From Streptomyces vinaceus (GTDB taxonomy: Bacteria; Actinomycetota; Actinomycetes; Streptomycetales; Streptomycetaceae): a stretch of 64,000 nt of DNA. Below are positions 7,823 through 17,700 of this stretch, piece by piece. Positions within the stretch are counted from its first letter, which is position 1. The number at the start of each line of letters is the position of its first letter. Location of the stretch: contig NZ_CP023692.1 in assembly GCF_008704935.1 (NCBI RefSeq), positions 558,001 to 622,000 of the forward strand. Reading direction: 5' to 3'. The notes beneath the pieces are model-generated. The model was not told the origin of the DNA, searched no databases, and was given only the letters and a program-made list of their open reading frames with translations. The position numbers and the translations under genes were made by a program.

Positions 7823-10543
7823 ATGCGTATGGGGGCCACGGGAGAGCAGATAGGCCCCGCACGCTCCCGTGAGCGGTTCCTGGTGGGCGACCCCGTCGCG
7901 GACGGGGTACGGAGCCCGATCCTGAACTCGTGGCAGCGCTGCCAGTCCCTCGGACTCTCGCCGGACCAGACGGACCTCCCCTACCGGGACGACTTCGACC
8001 CGGACAGCCGGCTCGTGCACGCGGCGCAGCCCGTGCTCGACCGCCTGGCGTCCCGCTTCGCGGGCAGCCAGATGAACGTCTCCCTCGCCGACGGGAACGG
8101 AACGGTGCTCCAGCGGCGCTTCGGCGAACCCGCGCTGGCCCGCACCCTGCCGCCCATCCAGACCGTCCCCGGCTTCGTCTTCGCCGAGCGGTTCGCGGGG
8201 ACGAACGGCATCGGCCTCGCACTCGCCGAGCGCCATCTCGTGCAGGTCTACGGGGCCGAGCACTTCGCCGAGCGCTCCCAGTCGAACGCCTGTTCCGCGA
8301 TCCCGATCCGCGACCGGCTGAGCGGGCACATCGTCGGCGTGCTCTGCTTCGGGTACCCGCACGGCTACGAGCACCCGCAGCTGCCCGCCCTGGTCCGCAG
8401 GGCCGCGGAATCCATCGAGCGGCGGCTGATGGAGGAGCGTTCGGAGCGGGAGCGCGCGCTGCTGCGCGCGTACCTGGACGCCGGCCATGCGGCCCGGCCC
8501 GGCGCGGGTCCGGGCGAGGGGCCGGCCATCGGGCTGGAGGAGCTCGGCGACAGCGGTCTGGACCTGAGCGATCAGATGATCCTCAAGGAGAAGGCCACCG
8601 AGCTCATGACCGGGACGCAGCGGGCCGCGGTGGAGGTGCTCCTGCCCCACGGACGGGGGGTCACGCTGCTGAGCAGTCCGGTCACGAGCCTGTCGGGGGT
8701 GGAGGGCGTCGTGGTCGAGGCCGTGTTCAGCGGCGAGCCGCCCCCGGCGCACCACTTCTCCCCCGCGACCGGCCGCGCAGCGCGGCCTTCGGCGCCTGCT
8801 CCCGGTCCCTCCGCCCCCGGCGGGGTCAGGGGCCTGGTGCTGGTGGGCGAGCCGGAGGTCGGGAAGTACGCCGTGGCCGCGCGACGCCGCCTGGAGCTGC
8901 TGGCCGAGGCCAGCACCCGGATCGGCACCACGCTGGACGTGACCCGCACCGCGCGGGAGCTGGCCGAGATGGCGGTCCCGCGCCTGGCCGACTACGTCAC
9001 CGTGGACGTGCCGGAGGCCGTGCTCCGCGGCGAGGAGTCCGCCGATCCGCGGAGCGAGCTGCACCGCACGGTGGTCCACGGCATCACCGAGGACTGTCCC
9101 TTCTACCCCGCCGGCCGCCGGGTGGAGCTGCGCTCCGGCACCCCCCACATGCGCTGCCTGGACAGCGGGCAGGCGGTCCTGGAGGCCGACCTCCGCGAGG
9201 CGGTCGGCTGGATCGACCAGGAGCCCGAGCACGCGCGGCGGATCCTCGACCGCGACGTGCACTCCCTCATCTCCGTTCCCCTCCTCGCCCGCGGCGTCCT
9301 GCTGGGCATCGCCAGCTTCTACCGCTCGCAGGACCCCGCCCCCTTCGGGGAGGACGACAGCTGGCTGGCGCAGGAACTCGCGGCCCGCGCCGCCCTCTGC
9401 ATCGACAACGCCCGCCGCTACACCCGCGAGCACACGCTCGCCCTCGCCCTGCAGGAGAGCCTCCTTCCGCGCGGCGTGCCCGAGCAGGGGGCCGTCGAGG
9501 TCGCCCACCACTACCTGCCCGCCGAGTCGGGGGTGGGCGGTGACTGGTTCGACGTCATCCCGCTCTCCGGCACCCGCGTCGCCCTCCTCGTGGGCGACGT
9601 CGTCGGCCACGGACTGCACGCCGCCGCCACCATGGGCCGCCTCAGGACGGCCGCCCGCAACTTCGCCGAGCTGGAGCTCGCCCCCGACGAGCTCCTCACC
9701 CACCTGGACAACCTCCTGGTTCGCCTGGATCGGGAGGAGGGCGGTGCCGAGGACTGCGGCAGCACCGGCATCGTCGGCGCCACGTGCCTCTACGCCGTCT
9801 ACGACCCCACGTCGCGGGTGTGCACCATGGCGCGCGCCGGGCACCCCCCGCCCGCGCTCGTCCACCCCGGCGGCCGGGTCACCTTTCCCGAGCTGCCCGC
9901 CGGACCGCCGCTGGGCCTGGGCGGCCTGCCCTTCGAGACGGCGGAGATCGAGCTTCCCGAGGGCAGCACGCTCGTCCTCTACACCGACGGGCTCGTCGAG
10001 GACCGCGAACGCGACATCGACGTCGCCCTCGACCAGCTGAGCCACACCCTGGCCGAGCCGGACCGCTCTCCCGAGGAGACCTGCCGGGCGGTCATCGACG
10101 CCATGGCGCCCGAGCACCCCGAGGACGACATCGCGCTGCTCGTGGCCCGCACCCGTACCGTCCCCGCCGAGCGCATCGCGACGTGGAACGTGTCCGCGGA
10201 CCCCTCCCTGGTGGCCGGGGTCCGTGCCGCCGCGACCCGCCAGCTCGCCGACTGGGGGCTCGACGAGCTCGCGTTCGCCGCCGAGCTGATGCTGAGCGAG
10301 CTGGTCACCAACGCGGTCCGCTACGGCACCGAGCCCATCCAGGTACGCCTGGTCCACGACAGCGCGCTGATCTGCGAGGTCTCCGACGGCAGCAGCACCG
10401 CCCCGCACCTGCGGCGGGCGGCCAGCACGGAGGAGGGCGGCCGCGGCCTCTTCCTCGTCGCACAGCTCGCCCGCGCCTGGGGCACCCGGTACACACCGCA
10501 CGGCAAGGTCATCTGGGCCGAATGCGCCCTGGACGCGGCCTGA
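7823..10543 (+). CDS. Multidomain GAF-SpoIIE phosphatase with C-terminal HATPase
   Basis: This 906-residue cytosolic regulator starts with an AcoR-like GAF module (about 20-215, containing the ERFAGTNGIGLAL block seen in sigma-54 activator sensors). A linker, a second GAF domain (about 360-540), a PP2C/SpoIIE phosphatase (about 555-770; GGDWFDV, VGDVVGHG, YTDGLVED, EDDIALLVA) and a C-terminal HATPase_c anti-sigma-like kinase domain (about 785-905; ELMLSELVTNAVRYG) follow. A phosphatase and a switch kinase in one protein suggest control of a sigma/anti-sigma circuit in response to a small ligand. Starts GTG 7820, ATG 7823 and ATG 7829 are all in frame; AAGGGGA favours 7823 or 7829. Confidence 0.88.
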   Translation: MRMGATGEQIGPARSRERFLVGDPVADGVRSPILNSWQRCQSLGLSPDQTDLPYRDDFDPDSRLVHAAQPVLDRLASRFAGSQMNVSLADGNGTVLQRRFGEPALARTLPPIQTVPGFVFAERFAGTNGIGLALAERHLVQVYGAEHFAERSQSNACSAIPIRDRLSGHIVGVLCFGYPHGYEHPQLPALVRRAAESIERRLMEERSERERALLRAYLDAGHAARPGAGPGEGPAIGLEELGDSGLDLSDQMILKEKATELMTGTQRAAVEVLLPHGRGVTLLSSPVTSLSGVEGVVVEAVFSGEPPPAHHFSPATGRAARPSAPAPGPSAPGGVRGLVLVGEPEVGKYAVAARRRLELLAEASTRIGTTLDVTRTARELAEMAVPRLADYVTVDVPEAVLRGEESADPRSELHRTVVHGITEDCPFYPAGRRVELRSGTPHMRCLDSGQAVLEADLREAVGWIDQEPEHARRILDRDVHSLISVPLLARGVLLGIASFYRSQDPAPFGEDDSWLAQELAARAALCIDNARRYTREHTLALALQESLLPRGVPEQGAVEVAHHYLPAESGVGGDWFDVIPLSGTRVALLVGDVVGHGLHAAATMGRLRTAARNFAELELAPDELLTHLDNLLVRLDREEGGAEDCGSTGIVGATCLYAVYDPTSRVCTMARAGHPPPALVHPGGRVTFPELPAGPPLGLGGLPFETAEIELPEGSTLVLYTDGLVEDRERDIDVALDQLSHTLAEPDRSPEETCRAVIDAMAPEHPEDDIALLVARTRTVPAERIATWNVSADPSLVAGVRAAATRQLADWGLDELAFAAELMLSELVTNAVRYGTEPIQVRLVHDSALICEVSDGSSTAPHLRRAASTEEGGRGLFLVAQLARAWGTRYTPHGKVIWAECALDAA

Positions 10544-10547
10544 CGGC

Positions 10548-10557
10548 CGACATGTCG
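10548..10557. promoter_or_regulatory. Palindrome CGACATGTCG, copy 2 of 3
   Basis: This perfect 10-base palindrome lies 5 bases after the phosphatase stop and 134 bases before the ABC importer start. A-T bases (CATATCCGTATAA) follow within a few bases. The position suits an operator for the importer operon. Confidence 0.25.
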
Positions 10558-10690
10558 CTCATATCCGTATAACCACCAGTAGCATCACCGGTGTCCTCAC
10601 CGGCCTCGTCCCCACCTCTTCAGGCTGTACCTGCTGCACCTGCTGCACCTCCCCCCAGCACCACCTCCCCAGGCGGCCCCGGAGAAGTCC

Positions 10691-12265
10691 GTGCATGACA
10701 CTCCCGCCACTCCCGACACCCCGACGCCACCACCCCCACCCCCGCGCCCGGGCGGAGCACCCCTGGTCCGGATCCGCGGCCTCGCGAAGCGCTTCGGCGG
10801 CACCGTCGCCCTGGACTCGGTCGGCCTCGACGTCCACGGAGGCAGCGTCCTGGCGCTCCTCGGTCCCAACGGCGCCGGGAAGTCCACCCTCATCAAGGTG
10901 CTCGCCGGGGTCCACCGCGCCGACGAGGGCGAGGTGACCGTCGCCGGGCACCCGCTCGGCTCCGACGCCGCCTCGCGCGCCATGTCCTTCATCCACCAGG
11001 ACCTCGGCCTGGTCGCCTGGATGACCGTCGCCGAGAACATCGCCCTGGGCACCGGGTACGCGCGGCGCCGCGGCCTGATCTCCTGGCGCCGGACCCGGGA
11101 GCGCTGCGCCGAGGCCCTGGACGTGGTCGCCGGGCACCTGGACGCCGACGCGCCGGTGGCCGGCCTCGCGCCCGCCGAGCGCTCGCTGGTCGCGATCGCC
11201 CGCGGCCTGGCGAGGCGGGCGGAGCTCTTCGTCCTGGACGAGCCGACCGCCACCCTTCCGGCCGCGGACTGCGCGCGCCTCTTCGACGTGCTGCACGCCC
11301 TGCGCGACCGGGGGCACGGAATCCTCTACGTCAGCCACCGGCTCGACGAGGTGTACGAGGTCGCCGACGCGTTCGCCGTCCTGCGCGACGGCCGCGTCGT
11401 CAGTCAGGGACCGCTCGCGACCTACGGCCCGGCCCGGCTCGTGCGCGACATCGTGGGCCACGAACCGGCCGGCCGGCCGCCGCCGGCCGCCGTTCCCGCG
11501 CCCTCCGGGCACCCGCCGGTGCTGTGTCTCGACGGTGTGCGGACCGAACGCACCGGGCCCGTCAGTCTGGAGCTGCGCGAGGGCGAGATCCTCGGCATGG
11601 TCGGTCTGACCGGCGCCGGACACATGCACCTCGGCCGCGCCCTCGCCGGCGCGCTGCCGCTGCTCGGCGGGCGGGCGCTGCTCGACGGCCGTCCGTACCG
11701 CCCCCGTACGATCGCCGCCGCCCTCGGCGCCGGGGTCGGTTTCGTGGCCGGCGACCGGCAGGAGGAGGGCTGCGCCGCGGAACTGACGGTACGGGAGAAC
11801 TTCCTGGCCAATCCGCGGGCCGCCGGGGCGCCGGCCCGGCACTGGCTCGCCCCGCGGCGCGAGCGCGCGGAGGCGGCCGCCCTCATCGAGCGGTTCTCCG
11901 TACTCCCGCGCGACAGCGAGGTCCCGATCGCCACCCTGTCGGGCGGCAACCAGCAGAAGGTCATGGTCGGGCGCCCGCTGCGGGGGCGGCCGCGCCTGCT
12001 GATCCTGGAAGAGCCGACGGCCGGCGTGGACGTGGGCGCCAAGGCCTCCATCCACCGGCTCCTCGACGAGGCGCTGGCCGGCGGGCTGGCGGTGCTGCTC
12101 ATCTCCACCGATTTCGAGGAGGTCGCCGACGTGTGCCACCGCGCGCTGGTGTTCGGACGCGGGAGGGTGGTGGCCGAGCTCGCGGGCGGGGCCCTGAGCG
12201 TCTCCGAGCTCACCCGCACCGCCTCGGCGATGCCGGCGATCACCGGAAGCGCGGGCCGCCGGTGA
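10691..12265 (+). CDS. Sugar-type ABC importer, double ATPase subunit (RbsA/XylG-like)
   Basis: This 524-residue protein carries two tandem ABC ATPase domains and energises import of a sugar or related small molecule. The first domain has Walker A GPNGAGKST (58-66), a degenerate signature LAPAERSL, and Walker B LFVLDEPTA. The second lacks a normal Walker A (GLTGAGHMHLG) but has the signature LSGGNQQKV. This asymmetry is usual for RbsA-type subunits. Residues 1-22 are Pro-rich. The GTG start at 10691 has GGAG six bases upstream. The stop overlaps the permease start (GTGA), so the genes are coupled. Confidence 0.92.
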   Translation: MHDTPATPDTPTPPPPPPRPGGAPLVRIRGLAKRFGGTVALDSVGLDVHGGSVLALLGPNGAGKSTLIKVLAGVHRADEGEVTVAGHPLGSDAASRAMSFIHQDLGLVAWMTVAENIALGTGYARRRGLISWRRTRERCAEALDVVAGHLDADAPVAGLAPAERSLVAIARGLARRAELFVLDEPTATLPAADCARLFDVLHALRDRGHGILYVSHRLDEVYEVADAFAVLRDGRVVSQGPLATYGPARLVRDIVGHEPAGRPPPAAVPAPSGHPPVLCLDGVRTERTGPVSLELREGEILGMVGLTGAGHMHLGRALAGALPLLGGRALLDGRPYRPRTIAAALGAGVGFVAGDRQEEGCAAELTVRENFLANPRAAGAPARHWLAPRRERAEAAALIERFSVLPRDSEVPIATLSGGNQQKVMVGRPLRGRPRLLILEEPTAGVDVGAKASIHRLLDEALAGGLAVLLISTDFEEVADVCHRALVFGRGRVVAELAGGALSVSELTRTASAMPAITGSAGRR

Positions 12266-13401
12266 GCCCCTGGTCGTCCCGACCCGCGCGGCCGGGCCAT
12301 CGGCACGGGCACGGGTACGGGCCTGCGCACGGGCACGGGCACTTCGTCGGAACGTACGGCCTGCTGGCCCTCACCGCCTTGCTGTTCCTGCTCTTCTCCG
12401 TCCTCCTGCCGGACACCTTCCCCACGCTGGACAACGTCTCCTCGATCCTCTCCGGCCAGTCGATCCCGGCCATCATGGCGCTCGGCGTGACGATCCCCAT
12501 CGCGAGCGGCAAGTTCGACCTGTCCATCGGCTACGCGCTGGGCCTCGCGCACGTCATGGTGCTGTTTCTCATCGTCGAGAAGGGCTGGCCCTGGCCGCTC
12601 GCCTGCCTGACGGTCGTCGCCGGAGGCACCCTGGTCGGCGCCGTGAACGGGGTCATCGTCGAGTTCGCCCGCATCGACGCGTTCATCGCCACGCTCGGCA
12701 CCGGCAGCATGATGTACGCCGTCACCGGCTGGATCACCGACGGCGGCCGGATCGTCCCCGGCCCCGACGGCCTCCCGGCCGCCTTCACCGACCTGTACGA
12801 CGCGCGGTTCCTCGGCCTGCCGCTCCCCGCGTTCTACGTCCTCGGGCTGGTCGTCCTCTTCTGGCTGGTGCTGGAGCGGCTGCCGTTCGGCCGTTACCTG
12901 TACGTCATCGGCTCCAACCCCCGCGCCGCCGAGATCCTCGGCATCCCCACCCGCCGGTACTGCGTCTACGCCTTCGCCTGCTCGGGCACCGTCGTCGGCT
13001 TCGCCGGGGTGCTGCTCGCCGCGCAGCAGCAGATCGGCAACCCGAGCGTCGGCCTGGACTACCTGCTTCCCGCGTTCGTCGGCGCCCTGCTCGGATCCAC
13101 CGCGATCAGGCCGGGGCGGGCCAACGCCATCGGAACGCTGGTGGCCGTGACCGTACTGGCGGTCGGCCTGGCCGGGATCGGCCAGCTCGGCGCCCAGTTC
13201 TGGGCCACCCCGCTGTTCAACGGCGCCACCCTGCTCGTCGCGGTCGGGCTGGCCGGCTACGCGGCTCGGCGGCGGCTGCGCAGCGACGCCGGGGCGGCGA
13301 CGGACGACGGCGCCGCCGGGACGGGCACCGGAACGCGCACCGGGCCGAGCACCGGGCAAGGCCACGGCACCGGCACCGGCACCGCCGACGGCACCCTCTG
13401 A
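12262..13401 (+). CDS. Sugar-type ABC importer permease (RbsC/XylH-like)
   Basis: This 379-residue inner-membrane permease of the BPD_transp_2 family has about eight to ten hydrophobic segments between residues 30 and 345. It includes the family's periplasmic-facing block IASGKFDLSIGYALGLAHV and the loop GSNPRAAEILGIPTRRY. Both ends are unusual low-complexity hydrophilic tails: His/Gly repeats at the N-terminus (HGHGYGPAHGHGH) and Gly/Thr repeats at the C-terminus. The His-rich N-terminus could bind metal, but that is only a guess. The GTG start overlaps the ATPase stop by four bases. Confidence 0.92.
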   Translation: MSPWSSRPARPGHRHGHGYGPAHGHGHFVGTYGLLALTALLFLLFSVLLPDTFPTLDNVSSILSGQSIPAIMALGVTIPIASGKFDLSIGYALGLAHVMVLFLIVEKGWPWPLACLTVVAGGTLVGAVNGVIVEFARIDAFIATLGTGSMMYAVTGWITDGGRIVPGPDGLPAAFTDLYDARFLGLPLPAFYVLGLVVLFWLVLERLPFGRYLYVIGSNPRAAEILGIPTRRYCVYAFACSGTVVGFAGVLLAAQQQIGNPSVGLDYLLPAFVGALLGSTAIRPGRANAIGTLVAVTVLAVGLAGIGQLGAQFWATPLFNGATLLVAVGLAGYAARRRLRSDAGAATDDGAAGTGTGTRTGPSTGQGHGTGTGTADGTL

Positions 13402-13419
13402 AACAAGGTCAGGAGCACC

Positions 13420-14568
13420 GTGTACCCGAAGTACCCGCACCGCAGGACCGTCCTCGCGGCCATCGCCCTGCTGGCGGCGGCCGTGCCCGCCGTCGCCGGC
13501 TGCGGGGGCGGCGGTTCGCCGGACGCCGGCGGCACATCGGCCGCGGGCTGCCCGGCCGTCCTCCAGGAGGCCGAGGCCGCCGTGCGGCGGGCCGAGAGCA
13601 CCGACACCTCGTGGAACGGCCCGACCACGGGTCCCCGGGCGGTTCCCGGCAAGACCCTCGTGTACGTGGCCCAGACCATGACCAACCCGGGGGTGGCCGC
13701 GGTCGCGAAGGGCGTGCGGGAGGCCGCGCGGACCATCGGGTGGAGCGTCCGGGTGATCGACGGGGAGGGCACCCCCGCCGGCATCCAGGCGGCCCTCGGC
13801 CAGGCCGTCACCCTCAAGCCCTCGGGCATCGTGATCGGCGGCTTCGATCCCCGGCCCACCTCCCAGCAGGTGGCGCGGGCCGAGGCCGCGGGCATCCCGC
13901 TCGTCGGCTGGCACGCGGTCAGCGCCCCCGGCCCGAGCACCAGCCCCCCGCTGTTCACCAACGTCACCACGAAGGTGGAGGAGGTGGCGAAGGCCAGCGC
14001 GGACTGGGTCATCGCGCGCTCCCACGGGGCCGCCGGGGTCGTCGTCTTCACCGACGACTCGATCCCCTTCGCCGGTACGAAGTCCGAGCTCATCGAGCGT
14101 CGGCTCGCCGCCTGCCCGGGGGTCGATCTCCTGGCGCACAAGAACATCCCGATCCCGGACGCGAGCCGGCGCACCCCCCAGGAGGTCGCCTCGCTGCTGC
14201 CCCGGCTCGGCAAGAAGTGGACGTACTCGGTCGCCATCAACGACCTCTACTTCGACGACGCCGCGCCCGCCTTCCGCGCCGCCGGCAGGCCCGGCGCCGG
14301 GCCGCCCTTCAACATCGGCGCCGGGGACGGGGATCCGTCCGCGTTCCGGCGCATCAACAGCGAGCAGTACCAGGCCGCCACCGTCCCGGAGCCGCTCTCC
14401 CAGCAGGGCTGGCAGATCGTCGACGAGTTCAACCGCGCCTTCGCCGGCCGGCCCGCCAGCGGCTACGTGGCCCCCGTCCACATCGCGACGGCAGAGAACA
14501 GCGCCGGGGCCACCTCCTGGGACCCCAAGGGCTACCGGGAGGCGTACGAGAAGATCTGGCACGGCTGA
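13420..14568 (+). CDS. Sugar-type ABC importer substrate-binding lipoprotein
   Basis: This 382-residue periplasmic-binding-protein-like lipoprotein (RbsB/XylF type) should capture the ligand for the importer encoded just upstream. The signal peptide has a basic start (HRRT), a hydrophobic core, and a lipobox ending at Cys28 (AVAGC). The mature protein has the two-lobe family pattern, including TLVYVAQTMTNPGVAAVAKG at the start of lobe one. The GTG start at 13420 has AGGAG four bases upstream and follows the permease stop by 18 bases. No metabolic enzyme lies nearby to name the substrate. Confidence 0.9.
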   Translation: MYPKYPHRRTVLAAIALLAAAVPAVAGCGGGGSPDAGGTSAAGCPAVLQEAEAAVRRAESTDTSWNGPTTGPRAVPGKTLVYVAQTMTNPGVAAVAKGVREAARTIGWSVRVIDGEGTPAGIQAALGQAVTLKPSGIVIGGFDPRPTSQQVARAEAAGIPLVGWHAVSAPGPSTSPPLFTNVTTKVEEVAKASADWVIARSHGAAGVVVFTDDSIPFAGTKSELIERRLAACPGVDLLAHKNIPIPDASRRTPQEVASLLPRLGKKWTYSVAINDLYFDDAAPAFRAAGRPGAGPPFNIGAGDGDPSAFRRINSEQYQAATVPEPLSQQGWQIVDEFNRAFAGRPASGYVAPVHIATAENSAGATSWDPKGYREAYEKIWHG

Positions 14569-14569
14569 C

Positions 14570-14613
14570 CCGGCCGTGGTTGCGTGGATGGGCGATGCGC
14601 GCCTCACGGCCGG
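14570..14613 (+). terminator. Possible terminator hairpin after the ABC importer operon
   Basis: CCGGCCGTG at 14570-14578 pairs with CACGGCCGG at 14605-14613 around a 26-base GC-rich loop. It lies directly after the stop codon. The long loop makes the call tentative. The remaining bases up to 14760 hold no gene and probably the nitrate reductase promoter. Confidence 0.35.
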
Positions 14614-14772
14614 TGGGCGCGCCCGCGCAGCCGCTTGTAACCCCGGGGCGGCGCCGCCCGTCACATGCGCGCAACAGGGGCTTTCTACGTTGGGTGCCAC
14701 GGGATCGACCTGCACACGGCCGCGGCGCCCGGGTGCCCGGGGGTCGGCCGGTGTTCTCCCAGGAGGTCTCCA

Positions 14773-17700
14773 GTGTCCGAAGCGGAAGCATCGAGCCGAC
14801 GCGGACGGGAAGCGTCGGCAGGCCCCGCAGGGGACTCGGCGACCGGATCCGTCCGGACGGTCTGCTCCTACTGCGGTGTCGGCTGCGGGATCGTGCTGGA
14901 CGTCACCCGGGGCGCAGACGGCCGCCGTACGGTGGCCAAGGCGGTCGGTGACAAGCGGCACCCGGCCAACGCCGGGCGGCTGTGCACGAAGGGCGCCACG
15001 CACGCCGACCTGCTGGCCGCCCCCGGGCGGCTCGGGACCGCGCTGGTCCGCGAGGAGCGGGGCGCAGGGACCGCCGCCGTGGACGTCGACACGGCCATCA
15101 CCCGGACGGCCCAGCGGCTGCGGGCCGTCCTGGACACCCACGGCCCTGACGCGCTGAGCCTCTACGTCTCCGGCCAGATGTCCCTGGAGGCCCAGTACCT
15201 GGCCAACAAGCTGGCCAAGGGGTTCCTGCGCACGAACCGGATCGAGTCGAACTCCCGGCTGTGCATGGCCAGCGCGGGCAGCGGCTACAAGCTCTCGCTG
15301 GGCGCCGACGGCCCGCCCGGATCGTACGAGGACTTCGACCGCGCCGACGCCTTCTTCGTCATCGGCGCCAACATGGCCGACTGCCACCCCGTCCTCTTCC
15401 TGCGGATGATGGACCGGGTCAAGGCCGCCGGCGCCAAGCTGATCGTCGTCGACCCGCGCCGCAACGCCACCGCCGACAAGGCGGACCTGTTCCTGCAGAT
15501 ACGGCCCGGCACCGACCTGGCCCTCCTCAACGGGCTGCTCCACCTGCTGGTCGAGGGCGGCTGGACCGACCCGGCCTTCATCGCCGAGCACACCGAGGGC
15601 TGGGAGGACATGCCCGCCTTCCTGCGCGACTACCCGCCCGCGAAGGTGGCCGAGACCACCGGCATACCGGAGGCCGACCTCCGGCTGGCCGCCCGCTGGA
15701 TCGGCGAGGCGGGCGACTGGATGAGCTGCTGGACCATGGGGCTCAACCAGTCCACCCACGGAACCTGGAACACCAACGCCCTGGTCAACCTGCACCTGGC
15801 CACCGGGGCGATCTGCCGCCCCGGCAGCGGCCCCTTCTCCCTGACCGGCCAGCCCAACGCCATGGGCGGCCGCGAGATGGGCTACATGGGCCCGGGCCTG
15901 CCCGGACAGCGCTCGGTCCTCGTCGAGGAGGACCGGCGCTTCACCGAGGAGCTGTGGGGTCTGCCGGAGGGCACGCTGCGCACCGACGCCGGGCGCGGCA
16001 CGGTCGAGATGTTCGAGCGGATGGCGGCCGGGGAGATACGGGCGTGCTGGATCATCTGCACGAACCCGGTCGCCTCCGTCGCCAACCGCAGTACGGTCAT
16101 CAAGGCCCTGGAGACGGCCGAACTGGTCATCACCCAGGACGTGTTCGCCGAGACGGAGACCAACGCCTACGCCGACATCGTGCTCCCGGCCACGCTCTGG
16201 GCCGAGGCCGACGGCGTGATGGTCAACTCCGAGCGCGACCTCACGCTGGTGCAGGGGGTCCTCGACCCTCCCGGACAGGCCCTGCCCGACTGGCAGTTGA
16301 TCGCCCGGGTCGCCTGCGAGATGGGATTCGCGCAGGCCTTCACGTACGGCAGCGCCGAGGAGGTCTTCGAGGAGCTGCGCCAGGCCTGGAACCCCACGAC
16401 CGGCTGGGACCTGCGCGGCGTCACGTACGAGCGGCTGCGCGGCGGACCGGTGCAGTGGCCGGCCGCTCCGGGCGGACCGGACCGCAATCCGGTGCGGTAC
16501 GTCAACGACGGCGTCAGCCAGACCCTGGCCGAGCGTCCGGACGGCAGCCGTCCGCGACTGCTCTTCCCCACCGCCTCCGGGCGGGCCCGCTTCTTCGCCC
16601 GGCCGCACCTTCCCGCCGCCGAACTCCCCGATGAAGACTATCCGTTCGTCCTGAACACCGGGCGCCTCCAGCACCAGTGGCACACCCTGACCAAGACGGG
16701 CAAGGTCGCCAAACTGAACAAGCTCGCCCCCGGCCCGTTCGTGGAGATCCACCCGCAGGACGCGGCGGCCCTCGCAATCGCGGAGGGCGACGGGGTGGAG
16801 GTGGCCTCGCGCCGCGGCCGGGCGGTGCTGCCGGCCGTGGTCACCGACCGGGTGCGGCCCGGTACCTGTTTCGCCCCGTTCCACTGGAACGACCTGTTCG
16901 GCGAGTACCTCAGTGTCAACGCCGTCACCAACGACGCCGTCGATCCGCTGTCGTTCCAGCCCGAGTTCAAGGTCTGCGCGGTGACCTTGGCCAGGAGGCG
17001 CGCGCCGGTCCCCGTCACCACCCCGGACGGCGACGCGGGCGTCCCGGGCGGCTCCGGTGGCGCGCGCGGCGGGGAGACCGGTCCGGGCCGCACCACGACG
17101 ACGCTGATGCACCACGTCACCGTCCGGCCGACGACCGCCCTCCCCGCCCTCACCTCGCTGTTCGGGCTGGACGGGCATGCGCCGCCCGCCCTCTCGGACC
17201 GGGAACGCCAGTACCTCGCCGGGTTCCTGGCAGGGCTCGCCTCCTCCCCGCCCGGTACGGACGTACCGCGGCTTCCCCCCGGCGCCCCCTTCGAGGAGGG
17301 ACACTCGCTCTGGGTGGACGGGGTGCTCGCCGGCACGTACTCCCGTACGGCCGGCACCCTCGCCGCGCTGCCCCCGGGTGCCCCCGCGGCCACACCGCCC
17401 TCCGCTCCCGCGCCGGACCCGGTGGCTCCCGGGACGCCGGCGCGCCGGACCGTGGTCCTGTGGGCCTCCCAGACGGGGAACGCCGAGGAACTCGCCGCCA
17501 CCGTCGGCGCCGCCCTGGCCCGGTACGGCTTCCCGGCCGGGGTGCACGCCATGGCCGACCGGCTCCCCGCCTCGCTCACGCCCGGCACGGACCTGCTGGT
17601 CGTCACGAGCACCTTCGGCGACGGCGAGGCCCCGGACAACGGAGCCGCGTTCTGGGAGGCGCTGAGCGCGGCCGACGCGCCCCGGCTCGAAGGCGTCCGG

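Noticed and set aside
14614..14760. A GlnR nitrogen-control box before the nitrate reductase gene
   Set aside because: A GTAAC half-site occurs near 14,636, but the second half-site at the expected 6-base spacing is absent.
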